DNA of 64,000 nt, taken from NCBI GenBank assembly GCA_015231825.1, contig JADGAV010000002.1:73914-137913 (forward strand). The letters are read 5' to 3'. Positions 27,319 to 36,712 of this stretch are shown piece by piece. Each line of letters begins with the position of its first letter. Positions within the stretch are counted from its first letter, which is position 1. The position numbers and the translations under genes were made by a program. The notes under the pieces are model-generated. The model was not told where the DNA came from, made no database searches, and was given only the letters and a program-made list of their open reading frames with translations. The stretch comes from SAR324 cluster bacterium. GTDB lineage: Bacteria > SAR324 > NAC60-12.

Positions 27319-27359
27319 TGCAGGGTTGGAAGAAAGAAGGGTCAAAAGCATATTTTAGA

Positions 27360-27388
27360 TTGACCTTTAAGGAGGCATTTTCTAAAAG
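27360..27388 (+). promoter_or_regulatory. Candidate sigma-70 promoter of the succinate dehydrogenase operon
   Basis: TTGACC, a 17-base spacer and TAAAAG lie about 65 bases before the first start codon of the operon. The -35 box matches well and the -10 box moderately. Confidence 0.4.
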
Positions 27389-27452
27389 AGAAGTATTGTT
27401 TTTTTTTACTGCTACCTTAGTAATTAACTGCACTTAAAAAGGGAGGCGTTTC

Positions 27453-28289
27453 ATGGCACAGGCGACCAATGTGGGTGGGCATCAATCCGGTCTTGCTGCA
27501 ACATTACGAAAAGATAACTGGTGGTTTGAAGCCGCATGGACTGGGATTGGTTTTCTGATTTTTGCAATCTATACGACCTGGGCGGCACTACAGGGCGATC
27601 ATTACTGGCATGGTTCTTATCTTTCTCCATTCTATTCCCCTGTTTTTTTTACAGACCCCTCAGCCGCTGGAGCGGCTCCGGAGGCACACGCGTGGTTCGG
27701 CCTCTTTCCCGACTCGCTTAAAGCCATTTGGCCTTCATTCATACCCCTGTCACCTGCCATCCTGATTTTGATTGGCCCGCTATCCTTTCGGATGACCTGC
27801 TATTATTACCGAAAATTTTACTACCGTTCCTACTTCATGACTCCCCCCGCTTGTGCAGTTGGAGGACGCCCTCAAAAATATAAGGGTGAAACAGCGATTT
27901 TGGTGTTTCAAAACATCCACCGCTACACACTTTATATCGCCTTGACCTATATTGTTATTCTCTACTATGACGCGATTATTTCCTTTTCTCGCGACGGTGA
28001 ACTGGGAATCGGTGTGGGGTCAGTTATTCTCTTGATTAACCCGACCCTGCTGGCTTTTTACACTTGCGGCTGCCACGCGTTTCGGCATTTAGTTGGAGGA
28101 CAGCTCGATTGTTTTTCATGCAGTGATTCTGCAAAGTCCCGATATGGTATTTGGCAAAAAGTTTCGAATCTGAACAGCCGTCACATGCTCTGGGCCTGGG
28201 TCAGTATGATTTGGGTTGGATTGACGGATCTTTATGTTCGACTGGTGTCGATGGGCGTTATCACAGATTTAAACACTTGGGGGTCTTGA
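27453..28289 (+). CDS. Succinate dehydrogenase/fumarate reductase membrane anchor subunit
   Basis: 278 residues with about five hydrophobic segments (for example GIGFLIFAIYTTWAAL, LYIALTYIVILYYDAIISF, LWAWVSMIWVGLTDLYVRL). The stretch CGCHAFRHLVGGQLDCFSC is a Cys/His-rich loop typical of the single-subunit anchors of Sdh1-type complexes (as in mycobacteria) and not of the usual SdhC/SdhD pair. It would anchor the dehydrogenase to the inner membrane and bind quinone and possibly haem. Strong ribosome site AAAAAGGGAGGCG. First of three genes, 3 bases before the flavoprotein gene. Confidence 0.82.
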   Translation: MAQATNVGGHQSGLAATLRKDNWWFEAAWTGIGFLIFAIYTTWAALQGDHYWHGSYLSPFYSPVFFTDPSAAGAAPEAHAWFGLFPDSLKAIWPSFIPLSPAILILIGPLSFRMTCYYYRKFYYRSYFMTPPACAVGGRPQKYKGETAILVFQNIHRYTLYIALTYIVILYYDAIISFSRDGELGIGVGSVILLINPTLLAFYTCGCHAFRHLVGGQLDCFSCSDSAKSRYGIWQKVSNLNSRHMLWAWVSMIWVGLTDLYVRLVSMGVITDLNTWGS

Positions 28290-28292
28290 GCT

Positions 28293-30122
28293 ATGTCTAA
28301 TATTTCCGAAATTCAAACAATTGAACATGATGTGATCGTTATTGGGGCCGGAGGAGCAGGCTTGAGGGCCGCCATAGAATGCTCCAAGCAGGGTCTGAAT
28401 ACCGGATTGGTGTGTAAATCACTGTTGGGAAAGGCACACACCGTGATGGCTGAAGGAGGAATGGCTGCAGCACTGGGAAATGTTGATCCGCGTGATAACT
28501 GGAAAGTTCACTTTCGTGACACGATGCGGGGTGGAAAGTTTCTCAATTCCTGGCGTATGGCGGAACTTCATGCAAGACATGCCCCGGACCGGGTACGTGA
28601 ATTGGAACAATGGGGGGCTGTCTTTGACCGCACCGAAGAAGGGAAAATCCGGCAAAGAAACTTTGGTGGTCACCGCTATCCCCGATTGGCGCATGTGGGA
28701 GACCGAACAGGGTTGGAATTGATTCGTTCTCTGCAAGATTACGGCATACATCAGGGAATCCATGTTCACATGGAATGCACCGTCTTGAATCTGCTCTTGG
28801 ATGGTGATCGGATCGCAGGTGCTTTTGCTTACTGGCGTGAAAAAGGCCGATTTGTGATCTTCAAAGCGAAAGCGGTGATTATGGCCACCGGCGGTGCAGG
28901 AAAAGCCTGGCGGATCACATCCAATTCCTGGGAATACACAGGGGATGGATATGCGATGGCCTACGATGCTGGGGCCGAGCTGGTGCATATGGAATTCACA
29001 CAATTTCATCCAACCGGTATGATTTGGCCGCCTTCAGTACGTGGTATTCTGGTAACAGAAGGGGTTCGCGGTGATGGTGGAGTCCTCCTGAACAAGGATG
29101 GAAAACGTTTTATGTTTGACTATATTCCGGAACGTTTTGCTCCTGAAACAGCTGATACTGAAGAAGAAGGAAATCGCTGGTTGGCCGGAGACAAAGATGC
29201 TCGACGCCCGCCAGAACTGCTCACTCGGGATGTGGTCGCGCGGGCGATTACCCGGGAGGTCAAAGAAGACCGTGGCTCTCCCCACGGCGGAGCTTTTTTG
29301 GATATCGCTTCGCGAGTTCCCGAGGAGGCAATTAAAAAGCAACTGCCTTCGATGTACCATCAGTTTAAAGAACTGGCTGAAGTGGATATCACCAAGCAGC
29401 CGATGGAAGTCGGACCAACCCTGCATTATTGTATGGGTGGAATTGCTGTGGACGCAGATTCGCAGCAGACGCGCGTCCCCGGATTGTTCGCTTGCGGAGA
29501 GGCAGCGGGTCGTATGCATGGCGCCAATCGCCTGGGCGGGAATTCCCTTTCCGATCTGATCGTTTTCGGATGGCTGTCTGGTCTGGGGGCTGCCGAATAT
29601 ATAAAATCATTATCCAGCAAACCGGAGATCAATCCAAGCCAAGTCGAGGAAGCCCGAAGCGAGGCTGTTGCACCGCTCAATCGTGAATCAGGAGAAAATC
29701 CATATTTGCTTCATGAAGAGCTCCAGACCATCATGAACGATAACGTCAATATTGTGCGGACCAAAGAAGAACTGGAAACGGCAATCGAGCAATTGGAGGA
29801 GCTGAAAAAGAAAATGCAAACGGTGAAAGCCGATGGTGCCTCTCAGTACAATCCAGGATGGCACGAAGCCTTATCCCTGCATTCATTGATCACCAGCGCG
29901 GAAATGGTCACTCGTGCTGCATTGATGAGGGAAGAAAGTCGAGGGGCACATACTCGAATCGACTTTGAAGGAGAGCGGGAAGAATGGGAAAAAGTTGAAG
30001 TAATTGTCAGAAAGGGCGAAAGCGGGATGGAGGTTATCAAACAGGACCGTCCGGCACCACCGAAAGAACTAGCAGATATTGCTTACGCGACACTGGAAGA
30101 GTTGGAGGGAACGAATGGCTGA
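28293..30122 (+). CDS. sdhA: Succinate dehydrogenase/fumarate reductase flavoprotein subunit
   Basis: 609 residues. The FAD-binding N-terminus is HDVIVIGAGGAGLRAAIECS; the flavin-attachment/active-site region is KAHTVMAEGGMAAALGN; FTQFHPTGMIW and VTEGVRGDGGVLLNKDGKRFM are the substrate-capping motifs; and GGIAVDADSQQTRVPGLFACGEAAGRMHGANRLGGNSL is the C-terminal FAD signature. It interconverts succinate and fumarate at the cytoplasmic face of the membrane complex. It is the second gene of the operon and overlaps the iron-sulfur gene by 8 bases. Direction (oxidation or reduction) cannot be told from sequence. Confidence 0.93.
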   Translation: MSNISEIQTIEHDVIVIGAGGAGLRAAIECSKQGLNTGLVCKSLLGKAHTVMAEGGMAAALGNVDPRDNWKVHFRDTMRGGKFLNSWRMAELHARHAPDRVRELEQWGAVFDRTEEGKIRQRNFGGHRYPRLAHVGDRTGLELIRSLQDYGIHQGIHVHMECTVLNLLLDGDRIAGAFAYWREKGRFVIFKAKAVIMATGGAGKAWRITSNSWEYTGDGYAMAYDAGAELVHMEFTQFHPTGMIWPPSVRGILVTEGVRGDGGVLLNKDGKRFMFDYIPERFAPETADTEEEGNRWLAGDKDARRPPELLTRDVVARAITREVKEDRGSPHGGAFLDIASRVPEEAIKKQLPSMYHQFKELAEVDITKQPMEVGPTLHYCMGGIAVDADSQQTRVPGLFACGEAAGRMHGANRLGGNSLSDLIVFGWLSGLGAAEYIKSLSSKPEINPSQVEEARSEAVAPLNRESGENPYLLHEELQTIMNDNVNIVRTKEELETAIEQLEELKKKMQTVKADGASQYNPGWHEALSLHSLITSAEMVTRAALMREESRGAHTRIDFEGEREEWEKVEVIVRKGESGMEVIKQDRPAPPKELADIAYATLEELEGTNG

Positions 30123-30921
30123 GCGCACAATACGCATATGGAGAGGAGACGAGAACGGCGGTGAGTTTGTCGACTATCAGGTTGAAGTTGATGAAGGCAT
30201 GGTGGTTCTTGATGTGATTCACAAAATTCAGGCAAAAGATGCGAATGACCTTGCCGTGCGTTGGAATTGTAAGGCGGGAAAATGCGGATCGTGCAGCATG
30301 GAAATAAACGGTCGGCCCAAGCTTTCCTGTATGACGCGGATGAACGAGTATGAACCTGACGAATTAATCACGGTGCAACCCGTCAAGACTTTTCCCATCA
30401 TTAAAGACCTGGTAACCGACGTTTCCTGGAACTATGAGCAGAATAAAAGAATCAAGCCCCTGCTTCCCAAAGCAGATGCCGCCGGGAAAGATTTTATTAT
30501 GATGCAGGAAGACGTTGACCGGGTTCAGGAATTCAGAAAATGCATCGAGTGTTATCTCTGTCAGAACGTTTGCCATGTGTTGAGGGATCAAGATAAAAAA
30601 GGCGAATTTGTTGGACCTCGTTTTATGATACGACTGGCTGGTCTGGAAATGCACCCGGTTGACGCTGCAGACCGGATTCCGCAAATTCGTGATGAATTCG
30701 GATCGGGAATGTGCAATATCACTCGTTGCTGTACGGACGTTTGTCCGGAAAGCATCGGATTGACGGACAACGCAATTATCCCGATAAAAGAACGTGTTGT
30801 TGACCGTTATTATGATCCGGTCGCATGGATCATCCGAAAAATGAGCGGCGCTGATGAAAAGCGGGAAGCGGAAGAAAAAGCGGCCGATGCAAAGCAAGCC
30901 GAGCTGCAGAAAACGGTTTAA
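30115..30921 (+). CDS. sdhB: Succinate dehydrogenase/fumarate reductase iron-sulfur subunit
   Basis: About 268 residues. The start at 30115 overlaps the flavoprotein gene by 8 bases; an earlier in-frame start would extend the overlap without conservation. The [2Fe-2S] ligands lie in NCKAGKCGSCSMEINGRPKLSC; the other clusters are bound by CIECYLCQNVCHV and CNITRCCTDVCPE. The last 25 residues are an Ala/Glu/Lys-rich tail. The protein carries electrons from FAD to the quinone site. An intrinsic terminator follows. Confidence 0.92.
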   Translation: MAERTIRIWRGDENGGEFVDYQVEVDEGMVVLDVIHKIQAKDANDLAVRWNCKAGKCGSCSMEINGRPKLSCMTRMNEYEPDELITVQPVKTFPIIKDLVTDVSWNYEQNKRIKPLLPKADAAGKDFIMMQEDVDRVQEFRKCIECYLCQNVCHVLRDQDKKGEFVGPRFMIRLAGLEMHPVDAADRIPQIRDEFGSGMCNITRCCTDVCPESIGLTDNAIIPIKERVVDRYYDPVAWIIRKMSGADEKREAEEKAADAKQAELQKTV

Positions 30922-30942
30922 GAATTCAAACGAATCCCCACT

Positions 30943-30970
30943 AGGCTGCTTGTTCTAAAGCAGCCTTTTA
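30943..30970 (+). terminator. Intrinsic terminator of the succinate dehydrogenase operon
   Basis: A perfect 9-bp stem (AGGCTGCTT paired with AAGCAGCCT) with a 6-base loop is followed by TTTA and further T-rich bases. It lies 20 bases after the stop of the iron-sulfur subunit. Confidence 0.75.
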
Positions 30971-31022
30971 CTCCTTGATTTATCGAAAAACGACATCCAA
31001 TTTTGCCGAATCTCTTTCAACC

Positions 31023-34000
31023 ATGAATGAATCACTGAAATCGGTCTCAAACAGACTGCTCCGTCCGCTTAATGATCTTTCTTTAAACGGGTTGCGGGGA
31101 TCCAGCAAATCATTGCTGATCGCTCATTTAAAGCAGTTGAATGAACCACCGGTGATGGTGCTTACTGAATCGTTTGAGAAAGCAGAACAGCTTCGGGACG
31201 ATCTTGCTTTTTTCATGGAGGAAGGTGGAATTTACTTCTTTCCTCACTGGGACACGCTCCCTTACGATAGTTTTTCGCCACATCGTGATATTGTAGCGCA
31301 ACGGTTTGAAACCCTTCGTGCACTTTGTGATCGGCAGGTGAAAGTTTTGATCACGACGCCAATGGCGCTTATGCAGCGCATGATGCCGCGGGCCTTGTTT
31401 GAACAGAACTGCTTCACTCTGCAAACCCTGAAAAACTATCCTCGCCAGGACTTGCTACTGCAATTGGAAAACGCTGGATACACCCTTGTCGAGTTGGTAG
31501 AAGAGCGGGGAGAATTCAAACTGGGGGATGAAATTATTGATCTTTTCCCATTGAATCACAAGGTTCCTCTACGCTTGGAATGGGACAGCGAACGGCTTCT
31601 CAGCATCAAAAAATTTGATGTGGAATCTCAACTCTCAGAAGGAAATTCTCTCGAATTCATCGATGTTTTACCAGCGCAGGAAGTACTTTTGACCACAGAG
31701 ACAAAAGATCATGCGCTGAAAATGCTGGAAAAAGAGGTAAGCTCGGTTGACGATCATTTGCTGTCACAAACCCGAGGCCTAATCAAACAAAAACGTCACT
31801 TTCCCGGTATCGAATCCCTTTTAAGCCTGTTTTATCAATCCCCTGCAGTTCTTTTTGACTATTGGGCCCCGGAGAGTTTGCTGGTGCTCGACGAACCCTT
31901 GAAAGTCAAAGAGAAGGCCCAGGCGGTATATAATGAAATATTTGCAGAATTTGAGTTGAGCCGCCAACAGGAAAATTTTGCACTCAATCCTGAATTGTCT
32001 TATCTCAGTCACCGGGAGATCGAAATTTCCTTTAAAAAATATTTGACTGTCAATTGTACTGAATTGCCAGCAGGCCAAACGCATTTTTCTACCTCCTATG
32101 ACTGCCCCTTTCTAGACAACCGTTCTCTGCGATCCGAAGGAAAAAAGCCTCACCAGGATCCCCATTCTTCAGTCGCACGGGTTATCAAGAAGATTATTGC
32201 ATGGCAGCAGGACGGTGCGGCGGTTGTTTTCTGTGCAAAAAATCAAACCCATGCAGATCATTTTAAGGAACTGCTCTCTGATTTTGCAATTGAGGCAGAT
32301 TGTTCCACCCTAAAAAAACGCGGTATACAGAATTGGTCGCAATGGTTTTCGGACGGTTTGATATTTCCTGCCAGTTCAGGGAATTTCGCTTCTATTCCAA
32401 TTATTACAGGTGCGCTGTCTTCAGGATTTCATATTGTAAACGAGCTTGGCGGAGTCGAGTTTGCCTTGCTGACTGAAGAAGAAATTTTTGGTGTGAAAGC
32501 CCGCAATCGACGATTGAATCAAAATAAAACCCAGCAATTTATGGGAAATTTGGATGATCTGAAAGAGGGCGACTATATCGTGCATCTGGACTATGGAATC
32601 GGACAATATCAGGGCCTGAAAAAAATCGATGTGTCCGGTCAAAACAGTGATTTCATGGTGCTCAGCTATGCAAGAAATGAGAAAGTCTATGTTCCTGTTG
32701 ACAAATTTCACCTGATTCAAAAATACATCAATGCGGAAGGAACACCGCCCCGCTTGAACAAACTGGGGGAAAAGTCGTGGAAAAAAGCGAAAAGCAAGGT
32801 AGCCAAAGCCGTGGAAGATATGTCGGCGGAACTTGTGGAAATCTATGCGCAAAGAAAATCGAAAAAAGGGTTCAGGTTTTCTCCTGACGATCATATGATG
32901 CGGGAGTTTGAACTTGCCTTCCCCTATGAGGAAACCGAAGATCAATTGTCGGTCATCAAGGAAGTCAAAGAAGACATGGAATCACTGATGCCCATGGATC
33001 GTCTGGTTTGTGGAGATGTCGGTTTTGGCAAGACTGAGATCGCCATTCGCGCGGCCTTCAAGGCGGTGGGAGACAGCAAGCAGGTTTGTGTGTTAGTGCC
33101 CACCACGATTTTAGCCCAACAGCATTTTCTTTCCTTCAGCAGTCGAATGGACGGGATGCCGGTCGTTGTTGACGTGATCAGCCGTTTTCGCAGTGCCGGT
33201 GAGCAGAAGCAGATATTGAAACGTCTGGCAGCAGGAGAGATAGATATTTTAATTGGAACGCACCGGGTTTTATCGGCTGATGTTAAATTTAAGGACCTTG
33301 GATTGCTGGTGGTGGATGAAGAGCAGCGATTTGGGGTTCGGCACAAAGAAAAAATAAAAAAATTCAGAGCCAATATTGATGTACTGACCCTATCAGCCAC
33401 GCCGATTCCCAGGACTCTCCACATGTCGATGATGGGAATTCGGGATTTGAGCCTGATTGTCTCTCCTCCCCCGGATCGATTGGCAGTGAGAACCCGTTTT
33501 CTTAAATCCAGTGATCATATCATCCAGGAAGCCGTCAGCCGTGAAATCCGGAGAAATGGTCAGGTTTTTGTTGTGCACAACCGTGTCGAGTCCATTTATC
33601 CGTATGCGACTTATTTGAAAACAATCATGCCAGAAATGAGAATCGCTATTGGCCACGGTCAGCTCGGGGAGCATGAACTGGAAAAGATCATGATGGATTT
33701 TATTTCCGGAGAATATGATATTCTTGTTTCGACGACCATCATTGAATCGGGGTTGGACATTCCAAGAGCCAACACAATTATTCTCAACAACGCGCATCAG
33801 TTCGGTCTTTCCCAACTATATCAGCTTCGAGGAAGAGTTGGACGCAGCAATTTGCAGGCTTATGCTTATTTACTGGTGCCACCTGAAAAGATTCTCACCA
33901 ATGTTGCCGAAGAAAGGCTGAATCTTCTTCAGGAACTGAATGATCTTGGAGCGGGATTTAAAATTGCGTCACGGGATCTGGAATTACGGGGAGCCGGAAA

Positions 34001-34556
34001 TTTGCTGGGCTCAGAACAATCCGGACACATAGCCAGTGTAGGGATGGAGCTTTACACTGAAATGATTGAAGAGGCGGTTAAAAAACTGCAGCAAAAGCAA
34101 CATGATGCTTTGCGGCCGGAAGAGATTAAAATCAATTTTGAAGTGGTGATGAATATCCCGGAAGAATTTATCCGTAGCTCCAGCCAGCGACTTTCACTCT
34201 ACAAAAAACTGGCGGCAGTGAAGGATGAAGAAAGCCTTTGGAAACTGCGTGATGATACCGAAAATCGTTTCGGCCATTTACCGGATCCTTTGCTCAATTT
34301 GTTTAAAAGCATGCAGATCCGCCTGCTTGGGCAGCGCTTTGCCTTCAAAAGTATTCAGCACCGCAACAGCCAGTTGCAGGTGCAAATTGCCCAGACTGAA
34401 AAATTGATTCCTGAAAAACTGGTAGAATGGCTTCAGGTTCCTCAAACTCCACTACGTTTTGTGCCGGAAAACACATTGATGTTGAACGATGTTCCCAACT
34501 CTATGAATGATATTCTCGATGGTCTGCGCAGTTTTGAACAATTGTTTGTGAATTAA
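31023..34556 (+). CDS. mfd: Transcription-repair coupling factor
   Basis: About 1177 residues, the normal length. N-terminal UvrB-homologous modules (about 1-350, including FPHWDTLPYDSFSPH) are followed by the RNA-polymerase-interacting CarD-like domain with GDYIVHLDYGIGQYQGL near 520, then the RecG-like translocase with Walker A VCGDVGFGKTEIA and the DEEQRFGVRHKEKIK box. The TRG-type RQLRGRVGRS-like motif and the C-terminal TRCF domain complete it. It removes stalled RNA polymerase at DNA lesions and recruits UvrA. The ATG at 31023 is preferred to the upstream TTG at 30975. Its end overlaps the convergent outer-membrane gene by 4 bases. Confidence 0.95.
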   Translation: MNESLKSVSNRLLRPLNDLSLNGLRGSSKSLLIAHLKQLNEPPVMVLTESFEKAEQLRDDLAFFMEEGGIYFFPHWDTLPYDSFSPHRDIVAQRFETLRALCDRQVKVLITTPMALMQRMMPRALFEQNCFTLQTLKNYPRQDLLLQLENAGYTLVELVEERGEFKLGDEIIDLFPLNHKVPLRLEWDSERLLSIKKFDVESQLSEGNSLEFIDVLPAQEVLLTTETKDHALKMLEKEVSSVDDHLLSQTRGLIKQKRHFPGIESLLSLFYQSPAVLFDYWAPESLLVLDEPLKVKEKAQAVYNEIFAEFELSRQQENFALNPELSYLSHREIEISFKKYLTVNCTELPAGQTHFSTSYDCPFLDNRSLRSEGKKPHQDPHSSVARVIKKIIAWQQDGAAVVFCAKNQTHADHFKELLSDFAIEADCSTLKKRGIQNWSQWFSDGLIFPASSGNFASIPIITGALSSGFHIVNELGGVEFALLTEEEIFGVKARNRRLNQNKTQQFMGNLDDLKEGDYIVHLDYGIGQYQGLKKIDVSGQNSDFMVLSYARNEKVYVPVDKFHLIQKYINAEGTPPRLNKLGEKSWKKAKSKVAKAVEDMSAELVEIYAQRKSKKGFRFSPDDHMMREFELAFPYEETEDQLSVIKEVKEDMESLMPMDRLVCGDVGFGKTEIAIRAAFKAVGDSKQVCVLVPTTILAQQHFLSFSSRMDGMPVVVDVISRFRSAGEQKQILKRLAAGEIDILIGTHRVLSADVKFKDLGLLVVDEEQRFGVRHKEKIKKFRANIDVLTLSATPIPRTLHMSMMGIRDLSLIVSPPPDRLAVRTRFLKSSDHIIQEAVSREIRRNGQVFVVHNRVESIYPYATYLKTIMPEMRIAIGHGQLGEHELEKIMMDFISGEYDILVSTTIIESGLDIPRANTIILNNAHQFGLSQLYQLRGRVGRSNLQAYAYLLVPPEKILTNVAEERLNLLQELNDLGAGFKIASRDLELRGAGNLLGSEQSGHIASVGMELYTEMIEEAVKKLQQKQHDALRPEEIKINFEVVMNIPEEFIRSSSQRLSLYKKLAAVKDEESLWKLRDDTENRFGHLPDPLLNLFKSMQIRLLGQRFAFKSIQHRNSQLQVQIAQTEKLIPEKLVEWLQVPQTPLRFVPENTLMLNDVPNSMNDILDGLRSFEQLFVN

Positions 34557-35185
34557 AATGTCCCCAGTTTTAGACCCAGAACAAGTGCGATTCCGCTCAA
34601 ATGAGGCAGCGTTGGAGATTCGTCAAAACGGCTCAATTCTGCATATTTGACTCCGTCGACATACAGATAGTTCAATCCTGCAAATAGTCTGAAATACTGA
34701 TGAAGATTAAGTTCGGCCCCTCCTCCGAACTCAAATATCGTAAAATCAGATTCTTCAAATTTGTTTGTGCTGTTGACAAAATTGTAGAATCCAATATTCT
34801 GTGCTCTCCGGTCCAGTTTCCCGATTCCTATTAATGATTGAACATGATAGTGAATCAGACTTGCATGATCATAAACATATTCCAACTCCACTCCACCATA
34901 TTGAAATTGGTAGTTGAAATCTGCATTATTGGGATTCTTGCGAAATTCGGCATTGTCGACTTTGAAGTCGCTGGAGGTATAAGTTCCATATCCAACAGCA
35001 AATTTGTGATTGAATACCCATAAAGCCCGGGTTCCAAGAAGGTCATAGGAGTGAACTTTCTTGAGTACTGGAGCGATATAAAGTCCGTGATCTTTGATTT
35101 CTTCAAGTTCAAATAAAGTTTCAACTGCAAAACTGGGAGCTGTTAATCCTGTCAAAACAAGTATGCTGAGCAAAATCTTTTTCAT
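34553..35185 (-). CDS. Outer-membrane beta-barrel protein
   Basis: About 210 residues from ATG 35185, supported by AATGGAGAAAAG upstream. It has a Sec signal peptide (KKILLSILVLTGLTAPSFA) and then alternating aromatic/polar strands such as RALWVFNHKFAVGYGTYTS, FNYQFQYGGVELEYVYD and FRLFAGLNYLYVDGVKYA, ending in LVLGLKLGTF with a terminal Phe, as in outer-membrane barrels. It resembles small OmpA/OmpW-type barrels of eight strands. Function unknown. It is convergent with mfd and alone. Confidence 0.78.
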   Translation of the reverse strand: MKKILLSILVLTGLTAPSFAVETLFELEEIKDHGLYIAPVLKKVHSYDLLGTRALWVFNHKFAVGYGTYTSSDFKVDNAEFRKNPNNADFNYQFQYGGVELEYVYDHASLIHYHVQSLIGIGKLDRRAQNIGFYNFVNSTNKFEESDFTIFEFGGGAELNLHQYFRLFAGLNYLYVDGVKYAELSRFDESPTLPHLSGIALVLGLKLGTF

Positions 35186-35521
35186 CTTTTCTCCATTTGC
35201 CTTTTCATAAAATTGTATGATCAAAACTCCATCAAGATAGGGAAAGATGCCCAAAGAGGCAATGCAAAAGAATGCTTGTTGAGAATACGATTTAGAGATT
35301 TTCCAGTTGTTTTACTCATAACAAACCTTTCCCTGATGAAAAAAAGTAGCTGCTCAATGCACGCTTGATTTTGCGAATAGGGTCAACAGTTAATATCAAT
35401 TTTATGTGAAATTACTAATTTGCATTGCCTCTCAATCAGAGCTGTTTCCGGCGAAAAAGGATGCTCTCTTTAAATGGAGTATTTAGATCAACGGTCACAA
35501 TTTATTTAGGAAAGAATTGCT
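35186..35521. other. Divergent intergenic region, no gene seen
   Basis: About 335 AT-rich bases between the outer-membrane protein (minus) and the enolase-superfamily enzyme (plus). No clear promoter pair or inverted repeat was identified. Confidence 0.35.
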
Positions 35522-36703
35522 ATGTCGAATACCCCAATCATTGAACGCATTGAACTGAGTGCATTTGAGATTGAAATAGAAGATATTGTCACAGACCGTG
35601 CTGGCTTCGGCTTGTCTTATCAACCTGATTCAAAAGGAACCCACCTCCGGTTTGCAGTGCGCGTGATCACTGATACGGGAGTAATTGGAGAGTATGTCCC
35701 TCCGAGAGGACGCAGTAAAGTGATCATGACTGCATCTGAAGCACTTTCTTTTAGTCTGCTAGGTAAACCTGCTCTGCAGCGGGAAAAACACTACCGGTCC
35801 ATGCGTAAGCTGACGAAGCACATTGGCGAAGTCGGAATTGGGGCCCTTGATATTGCTCTTTGGGATTTGGCAGGCAAACATCAGAATCTTTCAATTGCGG
35901 AAATGTTGGGAGGCTATCGACAACGTTTGCCCGCCTACGCCAGCACATTGGGAGGAGATCGTCAGAAAGGGGGACTTTCCAGTCCGGAAGCATATGCTGA
36001 TTTTGCAGAGCACTGTCAGGAACTTGGATATAAAGCTTACAAAATGCATGGTTGGAATGAGGGAAATGTGGAAGAAGAAGCCGCAATGATCAAGGCCGTC
36101 TGCGAACGTGTCGGCGACAAAATGATCATCATGTATGACTCAGCATGCCATCTGAAAACGTTGGCGGATGCTATTCAGATTGGACAGGTCTGTGATGACC
36201 ACGGAGTCTATTGGTTTGAAGATCCTTACGGGGATGGCGGTGTTTCTATCCATGGACATCAAATGCTCAAGAAAAATATTAAAACTCCGTTGTTGATAAG
36301 CGAGCACGTCCGCAATCCTGAAACCACCACTGACATGCTGGTGGCCGGTGCCACTGACTTTGCCAGGGCAGATCCTGATTACGATGGAGGCATCACCGGG
36401 TGCTACAAGACCGCTGTTGCTGCAGAAGGATTGGGTATGGACTGCGAAATTCATTCCTGTGGCCCTGCAATGCGCCAGTTGATGGCAGCCTGCCGCAATT
36501 CCAATTTCTATGAAGTCAATCTGGTTCATCCGAAGACTAGAAATGCCTGGTCGTTACCAGTATACGAAGAGGGCTATTCTGATGAATTGGACTGCATTGA
36601 TGCCGACGGATTTGTGACGGTCTCTTCTGCTCCGGGTTTGGGAGTAAGTTACGATTGGGAGACAATTCGTAAAAAAGCTGTTGTAACCCAGATTATTGAA
36701 TAG
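35522..36703 (+). CDS. Enolase-superfamily enzyme, mandelate racemase/muconate lactonizing type
   Basis: 393 residues. The capping domain (about 1-130) and the barrel are recognisable. Metal ligands are Asp in IIMYDSACH, Glu in VYWFEDPYGD and Glu in PLLISEHVR; YKAYKMHGWN carries candidate acid/base residues on one face, and EIHSCGP on the other. The superfamily abstracts a proton alpha to a carboxylate, giving dehydratases, racemases or lactonizing enzymes; a sugar-acid dehydratase is a fair guess but not proven. Ribosome site TAGGAAAG. It begins a catabolic set and is followed 9 bases later by a TauE permease that may import its substrate. Confidence 0.82.
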   Translation: MSNTPIIERIELSAFEIEIEDIVTDRAGFGLSYQPDSKGTHLRFAVRVITDTGVIGEYVPPRGRSKVIMTASEALSFSLLGKPALQREKHYRSMRKLTKHIGEVGIGALDIALWDLAGKHQNLSIAEMLGGYRQRLPAYASTLGGDRQKGGLSSPEAYADFAEHCQELGYKAYKMHGWNEGNVEEEAAMIKAVCERVGDKMIIMYDSACHLKTLADAIQIGQVCDDHGVYWFEDPYGDGGVSIHGHQMLKKNIKTPLLISEHVRNPETTTDMLVAGATDFARADPDYDGGITGCYKTAVAAEGLGMDCEIHSCGPAMRQLMAACRNSNFYEVNLVHPKTRNAWSLPVYEEGYSDELDCIDADGFVTVSSAPGLGVSYDWETIRKKAVVTQIIE

Positions 36704-36712
36704 GAACTTGCT

